Made by a program: the position numbers and the translations under genes. The notes below the pieces were generated by a model, which saw only the letters and a program-made list of their open reading frames with translations, was not told where the DNA came from and searched no databases. Below are positions 7,993 to 16,849 of a stretch of DNA of 21,397 nt, piece after piece; position 1 is the stretch's first letter, and each line of letters opens with the position of its first letter. Source of the DNA: Gammaproteobacteria bacterium (GTDB lineage Bacteria; Pseudomonadota; Gammaproteobacteria; Natronospirales; REEB76); assembly GCA_028871235.1 (NCBI GenBank), contig JAGWNO010000013.1, positions 1 to 21,397 on the forward strand. The letters run 5' to 3'.

Positions 7993-10900
7993 ATGAAAAG
8001 AGTCCACCTCCTTCCCGGTTTTCTGACAATCCTCGCCCTGCTTATCGGCGCCTGCCTGCCGGCCTATGCCGGGAACGCGGCGGACAGCGGCAAGTACGAC
8101 GTATTCCACAACCTGAAATTCCGCAACCTTGGCCCGGCCATCGCCGGCGGCCGGGTAACCGCTGCGGTGGGTATCCCCGGCAATCCGAACATCTACTACG
8201 TGGGGGCGGGCGGCGGCGGCGTGTGGAAAACCACCGATGGCGGCCTGCACTGGCAGGCCATCTTCAAGCACCAGGACAGCGCTTCCATCGGCGCCATCGC
8301 CCTGGCGCCCAGCAACCCGAACCTGGTGTGGGTGGGGACCGGCGAAGCCAATATCCGCAACGACGTGCTCGACGGCGGCGGCCTGTATCTTTCCACCGAC
8401 GCCGGCAAGACTTGGAAACTCATGGGCCTGCGGGACGCCGGCCAGATCAGCAAGATCATCGTGGATCCGCACGACGCCGACACCGTGTTCGTCGCGGTGC
8501 TCGGCCATGCCTGGGGCCCGAACGCCGACCGCGGCGTGTTCAAAACCACCGACGGCGGCAAGACCTGGAAGAAAGTGCTGTTCATGAACGCGCACACCGG
8601 CGCCATCGACATGGTGATGGATGCCGATAATCCCAAGGTGCTGTTCGCCGCGCTGTGGCAGGTGGTGCGCCATCCCTGGGGCCTGGATGAAGGCGGCCCC
8701 GACAGCGGTATCTGGCGTTCCACCGACGCCGGCGACACCTGGACGAGATTGACGCAGGACATGCCCAAATCACCTATTGGCCGCATCGCACTGGCCACCG
8801 CACCCACTGATCCGAACCGCGTGTACGCGCTCATGGAGACCCGGCGCGGCAATGGCCTGCTGTTCTCCTCCAGCGACATGGGTGACCGTTGGCAGCGGGT
8901 AAGCGAGAACTACAACCTGGATGTGCGGCCGTTCTATTTCACGCGGCTGTTCGTCTCGCCCACCGACGAGAACAAGCTCTATTTCCTGTCGTTCATGCTC
9001 ATGGAATCGGATGACGGCGGCCACACGGCGCATCCCATCGATTTCCCCAGCGTACACGTCGACCACCATGCTTTCTGGCAGGACCCCAGTAACCCGGATC
9101 GCATCATCCAGGGCAACGACGGCGGCGCCTATCTCAGCCTGGATGGCGGCAAGAGCTGGCGTTTCCTGGACGGCATGCCCATCGAGCAGTTCTACATGGT
9201 GGCGGCCGACAGCAGCACGCCCTACACACTGTGCGGCGGTCTGCAGGACAACAGCGGCTGGTGCGGTCCGTCCAGTACCTTGGCCGACAAGGTGGTGAGC
9301 GGCAATGACTGGTATACGGTGGTGGGTGGTGACGGCGAATACACCGTGCCGGCCCCCAGTGATCCGAACATCATCTACGCCAATGCGGAAGACGGCGCCA
9401 TCACGCGCTTCGACAAACGCACCAAGCTGTCACCCAACATCATGCCGTACCTGCATGGGCCGGGCGGCATCAACGATCTGGAGACCAAGGACCAGAAATA
9501 CCGTTTCAACTGGACCTCGCCCATCGCCGTATCACCGACTGATGCCAATACTGTGTACATGGGCGGCAACGTGCTGTTCAAGTCCACCGATGGCGGCTTG
9601 CACTGGACCACTGTCAGCGGTGATTTGACCCGCAACGACAAGGACAAGCAGCTCAACTCGGGCGGACCGGTGAACCACGATCTCTCCGGCGCCGAGACCT
9701 ATGACACCATCCAGTCCATCACGCTGGCGCCCACCGATGCCAATGTGATCTGGGTCGGCACGGATGACGGCCTGGTGCAGGTGAGCCGCGATGCCGGCCG
9801 CACCTGGAATAACGTCACCCCCTCCGGAGCGCCCAAATGGGCCCGCGTCTACCAGATCGGTGTATCGCCCTTCGCCGCCGGCACCGCCTACCTGTCCTTC
9901 GATGCCCATGAGCTCGACGACCGGCACGCGTATGTGTACCGGACTGATAACTACGGCAAGTCATGGAAACGCATCGACAAGGGTCTGCCGCAGCAGCCGG
10001 TGCTGGTGGTGCGCGAGGATCCGAACATGCGCGGCCTCCTGGTACTCGGCAACATGACAGGCCTGTGGTACTCCCGCGATGACGGCGATCAGTGGTCGCA
10101 ACTCGATGCGGATTTCCCCACGGCCGCGGTGTTCGACCTCAAATTCGTCCGCCACGACCTGGTGGTGGCCACGCACGGCCGCGGCCTGTTCGTACTGGAT
10201 GACATCCGGCCGCTGGAGGAGATGACGGACGAAATCGCCAAGCAGGGCATGCACCTGTTCACGCCGTCCGTGGGCACCGAATTTGTGCGCTGGTCCCGTG
10301 GCGAGGGTGCGGAACCCGCTTTCACCACCCCCAACGCAGCGGATGGTCCGCTGATTGACTATTACCTCAAGGATGAGCTGCAGGTGTCACCGGCCGAGAA
10401 GCAGCAGCATGAATCGCCGGTAAAGATCGTCATCACCGACAGCAACGGCAATGCGGTGGCCACCAAGTACGGTCCCTCGAAGGCGGGTGTAAACCGCTTC
10501 GCATGGAACATGCGTTACGATACGCCTGCGCCTCTCGATTTCGAGGAGCTGCCGGCATTCATTGAACAGGCCGGCTTCGGCCCCACCGGCCCCATGGTGC
10601 TGCCCGGCGTCTACAAAGTGGCCGTGACGGTAGCCGGCAGTACCGAGAACACCACGGTGCTGGTCAACAGCGATCCGAACCAGAATATCCCCGTGGATGT
10701 CATGCGGGCGGATCTCGGTATCGGTCTGGAGGTCCGCAACCAGATCAGTGCCCTCAACGAGGTGCTCAACCGCATCGTGGCCATGCACAATACACTCAAG
10801 CAATTCGAGCACACCGTGGGTGGCAACGCCGCTGAGCAGATGCAGTATGCTGCGGCTCTCGAACAGGCCAGGGCCCTTGACAAAAAACTCACGGATCTAA

Positions 10901-11202
10901 AGGACAGCGTGTTCAACCCGGATTTGCAGCACATGGTTCCCGAGGACAGCCTGCACTGGCTGTCGCGCCTGTATGGCCAGCTGCAGGGTTTATCTTACGT
11001 GACCAATCTGGTGGGGCAGACGCCCACTGCGCCGATGCTGACCGCTGTGAGTGACAGCAAGGCAAAACTGAACGGTGTCCTGTCGCAGTTCAATGGCATC
11101 CTGACCACCGATGTGCCGACTTACAACAAGACCGCCTATGCGGCCGGTGCACCCACGCTGCTGGTGGGCAATCCTATAGCGATCAAGCCGGTGCAGATGT
11201 AA
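7993..11202 (+). CDS. Exported Asp-box (BNR/sortilin-like) beta-propeller protein
   Basis: A 1069-residue exported protein of the WD40/YVTN/BNR-like repeat family, often labelled glycosyl hydrolase; no catalytic activity is shown here. ATG 7993 follows GGAGAG (7982-7987). The signal peptide spans residues 1-26 and is likely cut after AYA; LIGAC at 17-21 is a weak alternative lipobox. I count ten Asp-box-like turns (S/T-x-D-x-G-x-x-W), at about 79-87, 134-141, 185-192, 243-250, 293-300, 382-389, 531-538, 598-605, 650-658 and 694-701. The family segment CGGLQDNSGWCG (414-425) carries two cysteines that could form a disulfide, and the propeller part closes at VVATHGRGLFVLDDIRP (724-740). About 330 residues follow: a beta-rich part (about 800-900), then an alpha-helical tail (about 915-1040). 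Its position after gspF suggests, without proof, a type II secreted substrate. A strong terminator follows, so it ends its own transcript. Confidence 0.85.
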   Translation: MKRVHLLPGFLTILALLIGACLPAYAGNAADSGKYDVFHNLKFRNLGPAIAGGRVTAAVGIPGNPNIYYVGAGGGGVWKTTDGGLHWQAIFKHQDSASIGAIALAPSNPNLVWVGTGEANIRNDVLDGGGLYLSTDAGKTWKLMGLRDAGQISKIIVDPHDADTVFVAVLGHAWGPNADRGVFKTTDGGKTWKKVLFMNAHTGAIDMVMDADNPKVLFAALWQVVRHPWGLDEGGPDSGIWRSTDAGDTWTRLTQDMPKSPIGRIALATAPTDPNRVYALMETRRGNGLLFSSSDMGDRWQRVSENYNLDVRPFYFTRLFVSPTDENKLYFLSFMLMESDDGGHTAHPIDFPSVHVDHHAFWQDPSNPDRIIQGNDGGAYLSLDGGKSWRFLDGMPIEQFYMVAADSSTPYTLCGGLQDNSGWCGPSSTLADKVVSGNDWYTVVGGDGEYTVPAPSDPNIIYANAEDGAITRFDKRTKLSPNIMPYLHGPGGINDLETKDQKYRFNWTSPIAVSPTDANTVYMGGNVLFKSTDGGLHWTTVSGDLTRNDKDKQLNSGGPVNHDLSGAETYDTIQSITLAPTDANVIWVGTDDGLVQVSRDAGRTWNNVTPSGAPKWARVYQIGVSPFAAGTAYLSFDAHELDDRHAYVYRTDNYGKSWKRIDKGLPQQPVLVVREDPNMRGLLVLGNMTGLWYSRDDGDQWSQLDADFPTAAVFDLKFVRHDLVVATHGRGLFVLDDIRPLEEMTDEIAKQGMHLFTPSVGTEFVRWSRGEGAEPAFTTPNAADGPLIDYYLKDELQVSPAEKQQHESPVKIVITDSNGNAVATKYGPSKAGVNRFAWNMRYDTPAPLDFEELPAFIEQAGFGPTGPMVLPGVYKVAVTVAGSTENTTVLVNSDPNQNIPVDVMRADLGIGLEVRNQISALNEVLNRIVAMHNTLKQFEHTVGGNAAEQMQYAAALEQARALDKKLTDLKDSVFNPDLQHMVPEDSLHWLSRLYGQLQGLSYVTNLVGQTPTAPMLTAVSDSKAKLNGVLSQFNGILTTDVPTYNKTAYAAGAPTLLVGNPIAIKPVQM

Positions 11203-11227
11203 GCGCGGATTGTGCGGTGAAACTCAC

Positions 11228-11254
11228 GGGGAGGGCTTGGCCCTCCCCTTTTTT
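11228..11254 (+). terminator. Rho-independent terminator of the BNR gene
   Basis: GGGGAGGGC (11228-11236) and GCCCTCCCC (11240-11248) form a perfect 9-bp stem around a TTG loop, followed by six T residues (11249-11254). It lies 26 bp after the stop codon, in the same direction as the gene, and is the best terminator in the window. Confidence 0.93.
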
Positions 11255-11928
11255 GTGCGACTTCGTCGCATGTATTTAATGCGGGTTCCGCCCCGCGTGA
11301 CGGGTCCATTTCTTTGTACGGACAAAGAAATGGACGGAAGAAAACCGTTCCCGGTCGCGTGGTCGTCGTCGAAGACGACGGCTTCTCTCGCGTCTTGCTG
11401 CGCTGCGGGGTCGCGCTAACGGCACTTCCATGTGCCGATCGCGCTAGCGCGGACTTCCCTGTCCGCGCCCCTGCGGGCTAACCTTGCTCGCAGCAGCGCG
11501 TCGACACGCTCCAACGGGATCCGCTACGGCCCGGCGTTCCGTCGTCGGGCGCTCGTCACAGTGCGACCCGCCCCCTTGCGACGGGTGACTTTTGTTTCGG
11601 CAAAAATCACCAAAACCATTCCCCCGGAGCGCGGGCCACCGAAACGGCGGCTGCCCTGCGCGCTTCCCTCGCTCGGGACTTCGCAGACGGGGTATTCCTG
11701 CCCCGTTGCGCGGCCTCTTTCCCGCGCTTCGCTATCCTGCTCCGCTTGAAAACAGGGCATGCCATCCTTGGCATGCCCGCTCGATGCTGTGCATCTTGCC
11801 CTCGCTCAGTGCGGTGCTCGGCTCGCGCGACAGGTGGGAAGTAAGACACTCAGACATTGAACGCTGTAGTCTGCATGAAGTTTTGCTATTGAGGAATAAA
11901 GGGGAACGCTATCCTTTTTCTGGAACAA
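11255..11928. repeat. Hairpin-rich non-coding mosaic downstream of fabH
   Basis: No open frame here looks like a protein; all translations are low-complexity. The stretch is instead full of inverted repeats: TGCGAC/GTCGCA (11256-11270); a 14-bp perfect stem 11304-11317 with 11322-11335 (loop ACGG); CGTCGTC/GACGACG (11364-11380); GGCAC/GTGCC (11421-11436, loop TTCCAT); GCGCGGAC/GTCCGCGC (11447-11468, loop TTCCCT); an 11-bp stem with one mismatch (11584-11594 with 11601-11611); GGGCATGCC/GGCATGCCC (11755-11778, loop ATCCTT). The stem containing CATTTCTTTGT and the GGTGACTTTTG stem look like sequences I recall as multi-copy intergenic repeats in GC-rich proteobacteria, but I cannot verify that. 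It may be a cluster of dispersed repeat modules or a decayed mobile insertion. Confidence 0.6.

Positions 11929-11936
<8 letters not shown>
11885..11936. repeat. Inverted repeat at the fabH 3' end
   Basis: GCTATTGA (11885-11892) and TCAATAGC (11929-11936) are perfectly complementary around a 36-nt centre. The right arm covers the fabH stop codon. Inside, AAAGG and CCTTT can form a smaller hairpin. Read from the fabH strand it could end or protect the 3' end of the mRNA, but it has no classic T-run after a GC stem. Confidence 0.4.
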
Positions 11937-12899
<963 letters not shown>

Positions 12900-12903
<4 letters not shown>

Positions 12904-13937
12904 TGCACGTCCGCCCGGGGTTCTGTCAGCTGGGTCTCCAGCAGCCTGCTGATCCGCTGCGGCACCTGATTCTGCACCTCGAGGATGGCGATACGGATGG
13001 CGCTGGCGAAACCCACGCTGTCGGTCCCGCCATGGCTCTTCACCACCACCCCCTTGAGTCCCAGCATGCTCGCACCATTGTAATGCCGCGGGTCGAGGCG
13101 CCGCTTGAGCGCGCGCAGCACCGGCAACGACACAAACGCCAGGAACCGCGTGAAGGCGGTGCGCCGGAATTCCTCGCGGATGTTCTGGCTGATCATCTTG
13201 GCCAGACCTTCCATCGTCTTGAGTGAAACATTCCCGACGAAGCCGTCGGTCACCACCACATCCACGTCGCGCGAGAAGATGTCGTCGCCCTCCACGAAGC
13301 CGATGTAATTGAGATGGCTGCCGGTCAACAGCCTGGCGGCCTCGCGCACTTTCTCGTTGCCCTTGATCTCTTCCTCGCCGATGTTGAGCAAGCCCACACG
13401 CGGCGCCGCGATATTGTATACCGCGTTCGCCAGCGCTGAACCCATCACCCCGAACTGGAACAGCTGCTCCGGTGTGCAATCAGCGTTGGCTCCCAGATCC
13501 AGCATGTGGGTGTGGCCGCCGTGGGAAGGAATCAATGCGCAGATGGCTGGGCGATCGATGCCAGGCACGGTCTTGAGGACGAAGCGTGCCGTCGCCATGA
13601 GCGCGCCGGTATTGCCGGCGCTCACGCAGCCATCCGCGGTACCGGCCTTGACGAGATTGATGGCGATGCGCATGGATGAGTCCTTCTTGCCGCGCAACGC
13701 CTGCGATGGCGGTTCATCCATGAGCACCACTTCCGAGGCATGCTGCACAGTCAAGCGGTCGCCGTACTCCGCCTGCTGGCGGCTTACCATCGGTGTCAGC
13801 GTGGGGGCATCGCCCACGAGGATAATGTGCAGGAAACTGTGCCTGGCGAGCATGCTGAGGGCGGCCGGCACCACCACGCCAGGACCGTGGTCGCCGCCCA
13901 TGGCGTCGAGTGCGATGGTAACCGTATCAGTGCTCAT
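12900..13937 (-). CDS. plsX: Phosphate acyltransferase PlsX
   Basis: PlsX converts acyl-ACP and phosphate to acyl-phosphate, the acyl donor for PlsY in phospholipid synthesis; it is a peripheral membrane enzyme. The 345-residue product opens with the family signature TIALDAMGGDHGP and contains VSAGNTGALMA, IALIPSHGG-like ICALIPSHGGHTHMLDLGAN, LLNIGEEEIKGN and VVTDGFVGNVSLKTMEG. Length fits the family. ATG 13937 has little Shine-Dalgarno complementarity, but it is the only start that keeps the conserved N-terminus. rpmF lies 144 bp upstream and fabH overlaps downstream, the conserved order. Confidence 0.97.
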
Positions 13938-13955
13938 ACCGCGGAACAGTCAGGC

Positions 13956-14080
13956 ATGCGCACATCACCGGCCCCCGGAGGAACCGGCCTGCGTGCGCAT
14001 CCAGCCGATTGTGCATGCTGCAGTGGCGGTAAAACACCGGAACCGTACCCTGGGGTCCCGGTGCTGTCGGAATGGTACGG
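13956..14080 (-). other. Two inverted repeats in the rpmF-plsX gap
   Basis: Just after the rpmF stop, CCGTACC (14080-14074) pairs with GGTACGG (14049-14043). Nearer plsX, ATGCGCAC (14000-13993) pairs with GTGCGCAT (13963-13956). Both are perfect (7 and 8 bp) with loops of 24 and 29 nt. Neither is followed by a T-run. They could be processing or attenuation structures that uncouple L32 output from the lipid genes; this is inference. Confidence 0.35.
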
Positions 14081-14081
14081 C

Positions 14082-14264
14082 TCAGTCGTCCTGCCGCGTG
14101 CTGAGAATCTTCTTGCCGCGGTAGTGACCATCGGCGCTGATATGGTGGCGGCGGTGGGTCTCGCCGGTGGTCTGCTCGACCGACAGCGTGGGGCCCTTGA
14201 GCGCGTCATGGGAGCGACGCTGGCCACGACGGGAGGGTGATACGCGACTTTTCTGGACAGCCAT
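14082..14264 (-). CDS. rpmF: 50S ribosomal protein L32
   Basis: L32 is a small basic protein of the large ribosomal subunit. The 60-residue product has the family opening MAVQKSRVSPSRRGQRRSHD and the HRRHHISADGHYRGKKIL segment. It lacks the CxxC zinc pairs seen in many bacterial L32 proteins, as is usual in gammaproteobacteria. ATG 14264 sits 7 nt after AGGAG, a strong ribosome site. It lies 41 bp after yceD and before plsX, the standard order. Confidence 0.98.
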   Translation of the reverse strand: MAVQKSRVSPSRRGQRRSHDALKGPTLSVEQTTGETHRRHHISADGHYRGKKILSTRQDD

Positions 14265-14305
14265 GTGGTACTCCTGGTCAAAATCGTTGTGTCAATTGTG
14301 TATTT

Positions 14306-14806
14306 TCAACGGTCACGCCTGCCGGCTCCCAGCACCGCAAACGGATTCGCAGGTGTTTCAACGTGCCGCAATGCCGGCCGCTGCCCAAGCCCACTGCATT
14401 CTTCCGCCGTAGCATGGACTGCAGCGATGGGTAACGCCAGCAGCAACTCATCCTCCAGCAGTTCACTCACTTGCACGCGGCCGCTGGCCGACAGCAGCGG
14501 TTCATACGGTTCCGGCGGCAGGGCGGCAGCTTGTGCATCGCTGCGCACCCACACCAGCTTGAATTCCGTGGTCAGCGCCCGGGCCACAGGACCTAGGCAG
14601 CGTTGGCAGGTGAGCGTTAACTGCGCCTTGACCCGGCCCTGCACGATGGCGCGTCCACTGCCGTCATCGGACGCCCGCAACTGAACTTCAGCTTCACCGG
14701 CGGCCTGCAACCGGGGCAGCGTATCGAGACGCAGGCGGCCTGCCGCCTCCATGGCTTGGCGGGTAACCGACGCCAAGTCAAGAAACTCCGGTAAGCCAGC
14801 CGACAT
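14306..14806 (-). CDS. yceD: DUF177 protein YceD (23S rRNA accumulation protein)
   Basis: YceD/DUF177 proteins are linked to 23S rRNA accumulation and ribosomal large-subunit biogenesis; the biochemical role is not settled. The product from ATG 14806 is 166 residues and opens MSAGLPEFLDLASV, matching the usual LPxxLDP start. It contains the conserved LTCQRCLGPV cysteine pair, the acidic LLEDELLLALPIAAVH segment and the terminal NPFAVL. An in-frame TTG at 14860 would add 18 residues but would begin upstream of a consensus promoter, so it is rejected. No Shine-Dalgarno sequence precedes ATG 14806, and the predicted transcript starts only a few bases before it. It heads yceD-rpmF-plsX-fabH. Confidence 0.93.
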   Translation of the reverse strand: MSAGLPEFLDLASVTRQAMEAAGRLRLDTLPRLQAAGEAEVQLRASDDGSGRAIVQGRVKAQLTLTCQRCLGPVARALTTEFKLVWVRSDAQAAALPPEPYEPLLSASGRVQVSELLEDELLLALPIAAVHATAEECSGLGQRPALRHVETPANPFAVLGAGRRDR

Positions 14807-14815
14807 AAGCCGGCT

Positions 14816-14844
14816 ATGATACTTTTCAGAAGTCGGAGTGTCAA
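14816..14844 (-). promoter_or_regulatory. Near-consensus sigma70 promoter for yceD-rpmF-plsX-fabH
   Basis: On the minus strand TTGACA (14844-14839, 6/6) and TATCAT (14821-14816, 5/6) are separated by exactly 17 bp. Only 9 nt lie between the -10 box and the yceD ATG at 14806, so the transcript should start about 1-3 nt before the ATG, nearly leaderless. Confidence 0.8.
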
Positions 14845-14895
14845 AAGAAATCGTCGCCAAGCCTTTGTTTTTACTGTGCGTTGTCCCATGCCAGC

Positions 14896-14924
14896 TTGAC
14901 AGTGGCGCGGTACCTCCGTAGAAG
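14896..14924 (+). promoter_or_regulatory. Possible promoter for yceF
   Basis: TTGACA at 14896-14901 is followed after 17 bp by TAGAAG (14919-14924, 4/6). The -10 ends 10 nt before the yceF ATG, again leaving almost no leader. AGAAGG at 14920-14925 could instead be the yceF ribosome site on a longer transcript; the two readings exclude each other. Confidence 0.4.
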
Positions 14925-14934
14925 GCTGCACTGC

Positions 14935-15510
14935 ATGTCCATCATCCTGGCCTCCGCCTCACCCCATCGCCGCATGTTGCTGCAACGGCTGGGCCTCGAC
15001 TTCGCCGTGAGCGCGCCCGAGGTGGATGAGACACCCCGGCCGCAGGAGGGGCCGGCGGCGCTGGTGCAGCGGCTGGCCCGCGCCAAAGCCGGGGCCGCGG
15101 CAGCACTGCACCCACGGGCGCTGCTCATCGGCGCCGACCAGGCGGCGGCTTTGGATGGCGCCATCATCGGCAAACCGGGTGATCATGTCCGCGCGTCGGC
15201 ACAACTCCGGGCTGTCGCAGGACAAACGCTGACATTCCATACCGGCCTGTGTGTGCTGGATGGGCGCATGGGCGGCAGCCGCGAACATGTGGATGTGACC
15301 CGCGTGCATTTCCGCGCGCTCGGCGAACCGGAGATCGAGCGTTATCTGCGGACGGAGCAGCCCTACAACTGCGCTGGCAGCTTCAAATCCGAGGGTTTGG
15401 GCATCAGCCTGTTCGAACGCATAGAATCCCAGGACCCCACGGCGCTGGTGGGCCTGCCGCTCATCATGTTATGCCGGTTCTTGAGGGAATTCGGCATCAG
15501 CCTGCCCTAA
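14935..15510 (+). CDS. yceF: Maf-family nucleotide pyrophosphatase YceF
   Basis: YceF-type Maf proteins hydrolyse modified nucleoside triphosphates, with 7-methyl-GTP reported for E. coli YceF. The 191-residue product starts MSIILASASPHRRMLLQRLG (the Maf SxSPRR signature, here SPHRR). It has APEVDETPR, IGADQAAALDG, YNCAGSFKSEGLGISLFERI and DPTALVGLPL, the YceF subgroup pattern. ATG 14935 is chosen over upstream TTG 14881 because the Maf motif begins immediately. It is divergent from yceD and converges on rluC, with the stop codons overlapping (TAA 15508-15510 against the rluC TAG at 15509-15507). Confidence 0.95.
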   Translation: MSIILASASPHRRMLLQRLGLDFAVSAPEVDETPRPQEGPAALVQRLARAKAGAAAALHPRALLIGADQAAALDGAIIGKPGDHVRASAQLRAVAGQTLTFHTGLCVLDGRMGGSREHVDVTRVHFRALGEPEIERYLRTEQPYNCAGSFKSEGLGISLFERIESQDPTALVGLPLIMLCRFLREFGISLP

Positions 15511-16457
15511 TCGGCATTTTCCAGCCGCTCCAGCACCGCTTGCAGGTTTGCATCCAACGGCGCAGTCACCCGCAGCGGCGCGCCGCCGGCCGGATGGTTG
15601 AACGCCAGACTGTGGGCGTGCAGGAACATGCGCTTGAGTCCCAGTGCGCGGCAGCTCTTGTTGGCTTCCCGGTCGCCGTACTTGTCGTCCCCCAGCACCG
15701 CATGACCCAGGTGCGCGGCATGCACGCGGATCTGGTGGGTGCGCCCGGTGAGGATGGCTATATCCACAAGCACCGCAGCGGCGAAGCGCCGCAGCGGACG
15801 GAAATGACTTTCGGCGTCTTTACCTTCCTCAGCCACCCGCACCATGCGCTCACCGCTTTGCAGCACATTCTTTTCCAGTGCCAGGCGCACTTGCCGCTCA
15901 CCGCCCGGCCAGGCGCCCGCCAGCAGGGCCAGATAATGCTTCTCCACCCGCCCTTCCCGCAGGGCCGCATGCAACGTGCGCAGGGCGCTGCGCTTCTTGG
16001 CCACCAGCAGACAGCCACTGGTTTCCCGGTCAAGGCGGTGCACCAGTTCCAGGGAGCGCGCCTCAGGCCGTGATGCCCGCAGGGCCTCGATGACGCCGCA
16101 ACTCACCCCGCTGCCGCCATGTACGGCCATGCCCGCCGGTTTGTTGATTACCAGCAGCTGCTCATCCTCAAACAGGATGGCGTCCTTGAGAGCCTCCAGC
16201 TGCCGGCTGCCGGGTGGCAGGCGCTCGACGGGTTCTGCTTGGCGTACCGGAGGAAGACGAATCTCATCTCCGGCCGTCAGCCGGTAATCGGGTTTCACCC
16301 GCCGGCTGTTGACGCGTACCTGGCCGGTGCGCAACAGCCGGTATACATGCCCCTTGGGCACACCCTTCAGCTGCCGGAACAGGAAATTGTCGAGCCGCTG
16401 TTCCGCCTCCGCTGCGTCCACGGTCAGACGGCGGACTTTCGGCGGGACGTTATCCAC
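15507..16457 (-). CDS. rluC: 23S rRNA pseudouridine synthase RluC
   Basis: RluC makes pseudouridines 955, 2504 and 2580 in E. coli 23S rRNA. The 316-residue product has an N-terminal S4 RNA-binding domain (about 18-75, RLDNFLFRQLKGVPKGHVYR) and the RsuA/RluA catalytic domain with HRLDRETSG, in which Asp143 is the expected catalytic residue. Later motifs LTGRTHQIRVHAAHLGH and GDDKYGD are also standard. The start is GTG 16457, 6 nt after AGGAGC. RluC rather than RluD or RluA is favoured by the S4 domain and by the position divergent from rne and next to yceF, the enterobacterial order. It has no space for its own terminator. Confidence 0.95.
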   Translation of the reverse strand: MDNVPPKVRRLTVDAAEAEQRLDNFLFRQLKGVPKGHVYRLLRTGQVRVNSRRVKPDYRLTAGDEIRLPPVRQAEPVERLPPGSRQLEALKDAILFEDEQLLVINKPAGMAVHGGSGVSCGVIEALRASRPEARSLELVHRLDRETSGCLLVAKKRSALRTLHAALREGRVEKHYLALLAGAWPGGERQVRLALEKNVLQSGERMVRVAEEGKDAESHFRPLRRFAAAVLVDIAILTGRTHQIRVHAAHLGHAVLGDDKYGDREANKSCRALGLKRMFLHAHSLAFNHPAGGAPLRVTAPLDANLQAVLERLENAD

Positions 16458-16489
16458 TTAAGCTCCTGAAAATAAAAGTGTTCGGATAA

Positions 16490-16518
16490 TTGAAGGGTCA
16501 TGGCTTCGCTGTTATAGT
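16490..16518 (+). promoter_or_regulatory. Promoter for rne
   Basis: TTGAAG (16490-16495) and TATAGT (16513-16518, 5/6) are spaced 17 bp. Transcription would start near 16524, giving a leader of about 325 nt, close to the 361-nt leader known for E. coli rne. Confidence 0.65.
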
Positions 16519-16523
16519 ACCCG

Positions 16524-16849
16524 ACCGATGGCGGAGCCGCGACCACTGAACGGCATGGTGCCATCCCCTGTAAAGCCCTTAATTAACAACGGGTTTGACA
16601 AGGTTTATAGGTGGGGTCTGCCGTGCTTAATCCAGCAGCCCCGTGGTATGTGACGTCGCCGGCCTGAATGACCGGGTTTGAGCGCCGTTAGGACTGCGCT
16701 CCCATGCCGTGCATGGTCACGACGCGCCGACTGCAGCCAAGGTAGGGTTTCCGGGCTGCCGCGCAAGTGAAGCTTAAAATCCCGCCTGAGGGCCGTCTGG
16801 GCTCCCGTGATCCTGCGCAGACCGTGGTTGAGCGTCTGCGAGTAACAAC
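16524..16849 (+). promoter_or_regulatory. Long structured 5' leader of rne, candidate autoregulatory region
   Basis: The 392 bp between rluC and rne hold no gene. In E. coli the rne leader folds into hairpins that let RNase E cut its own mRNA. Here I see AAGCCC/GGGTTT (16573-16578 with 16591-16596, including a G-U pair) around an A/U-rich loop TTAATTAACAAC, a plausible cleavage site. Further down, two back-to-back perfect hairpins lie at GAGCGC/GCGCTC (16680-16701, loop CGTTAGGACT) and CCATGC/GCATGG (16702-16716, loop CGT). I cannot confirm a match to the Rfam rne leader models by eye. A TTGACA at 16595-16600 has no partner -10. Confidence 0.6.

Noticed and set aside
12904..13479. N-terminal extension of fabH to 516 codons
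   Set aside because: The added part is plsX read in another frame; FabH begins naturally at ATG 12903.
16595..16600. TTGACA in the rne leader as a second promoter
   Set aside because: No -10-like hexamer lies 15-19 bp downstream (CTGCCG is at the expected place).
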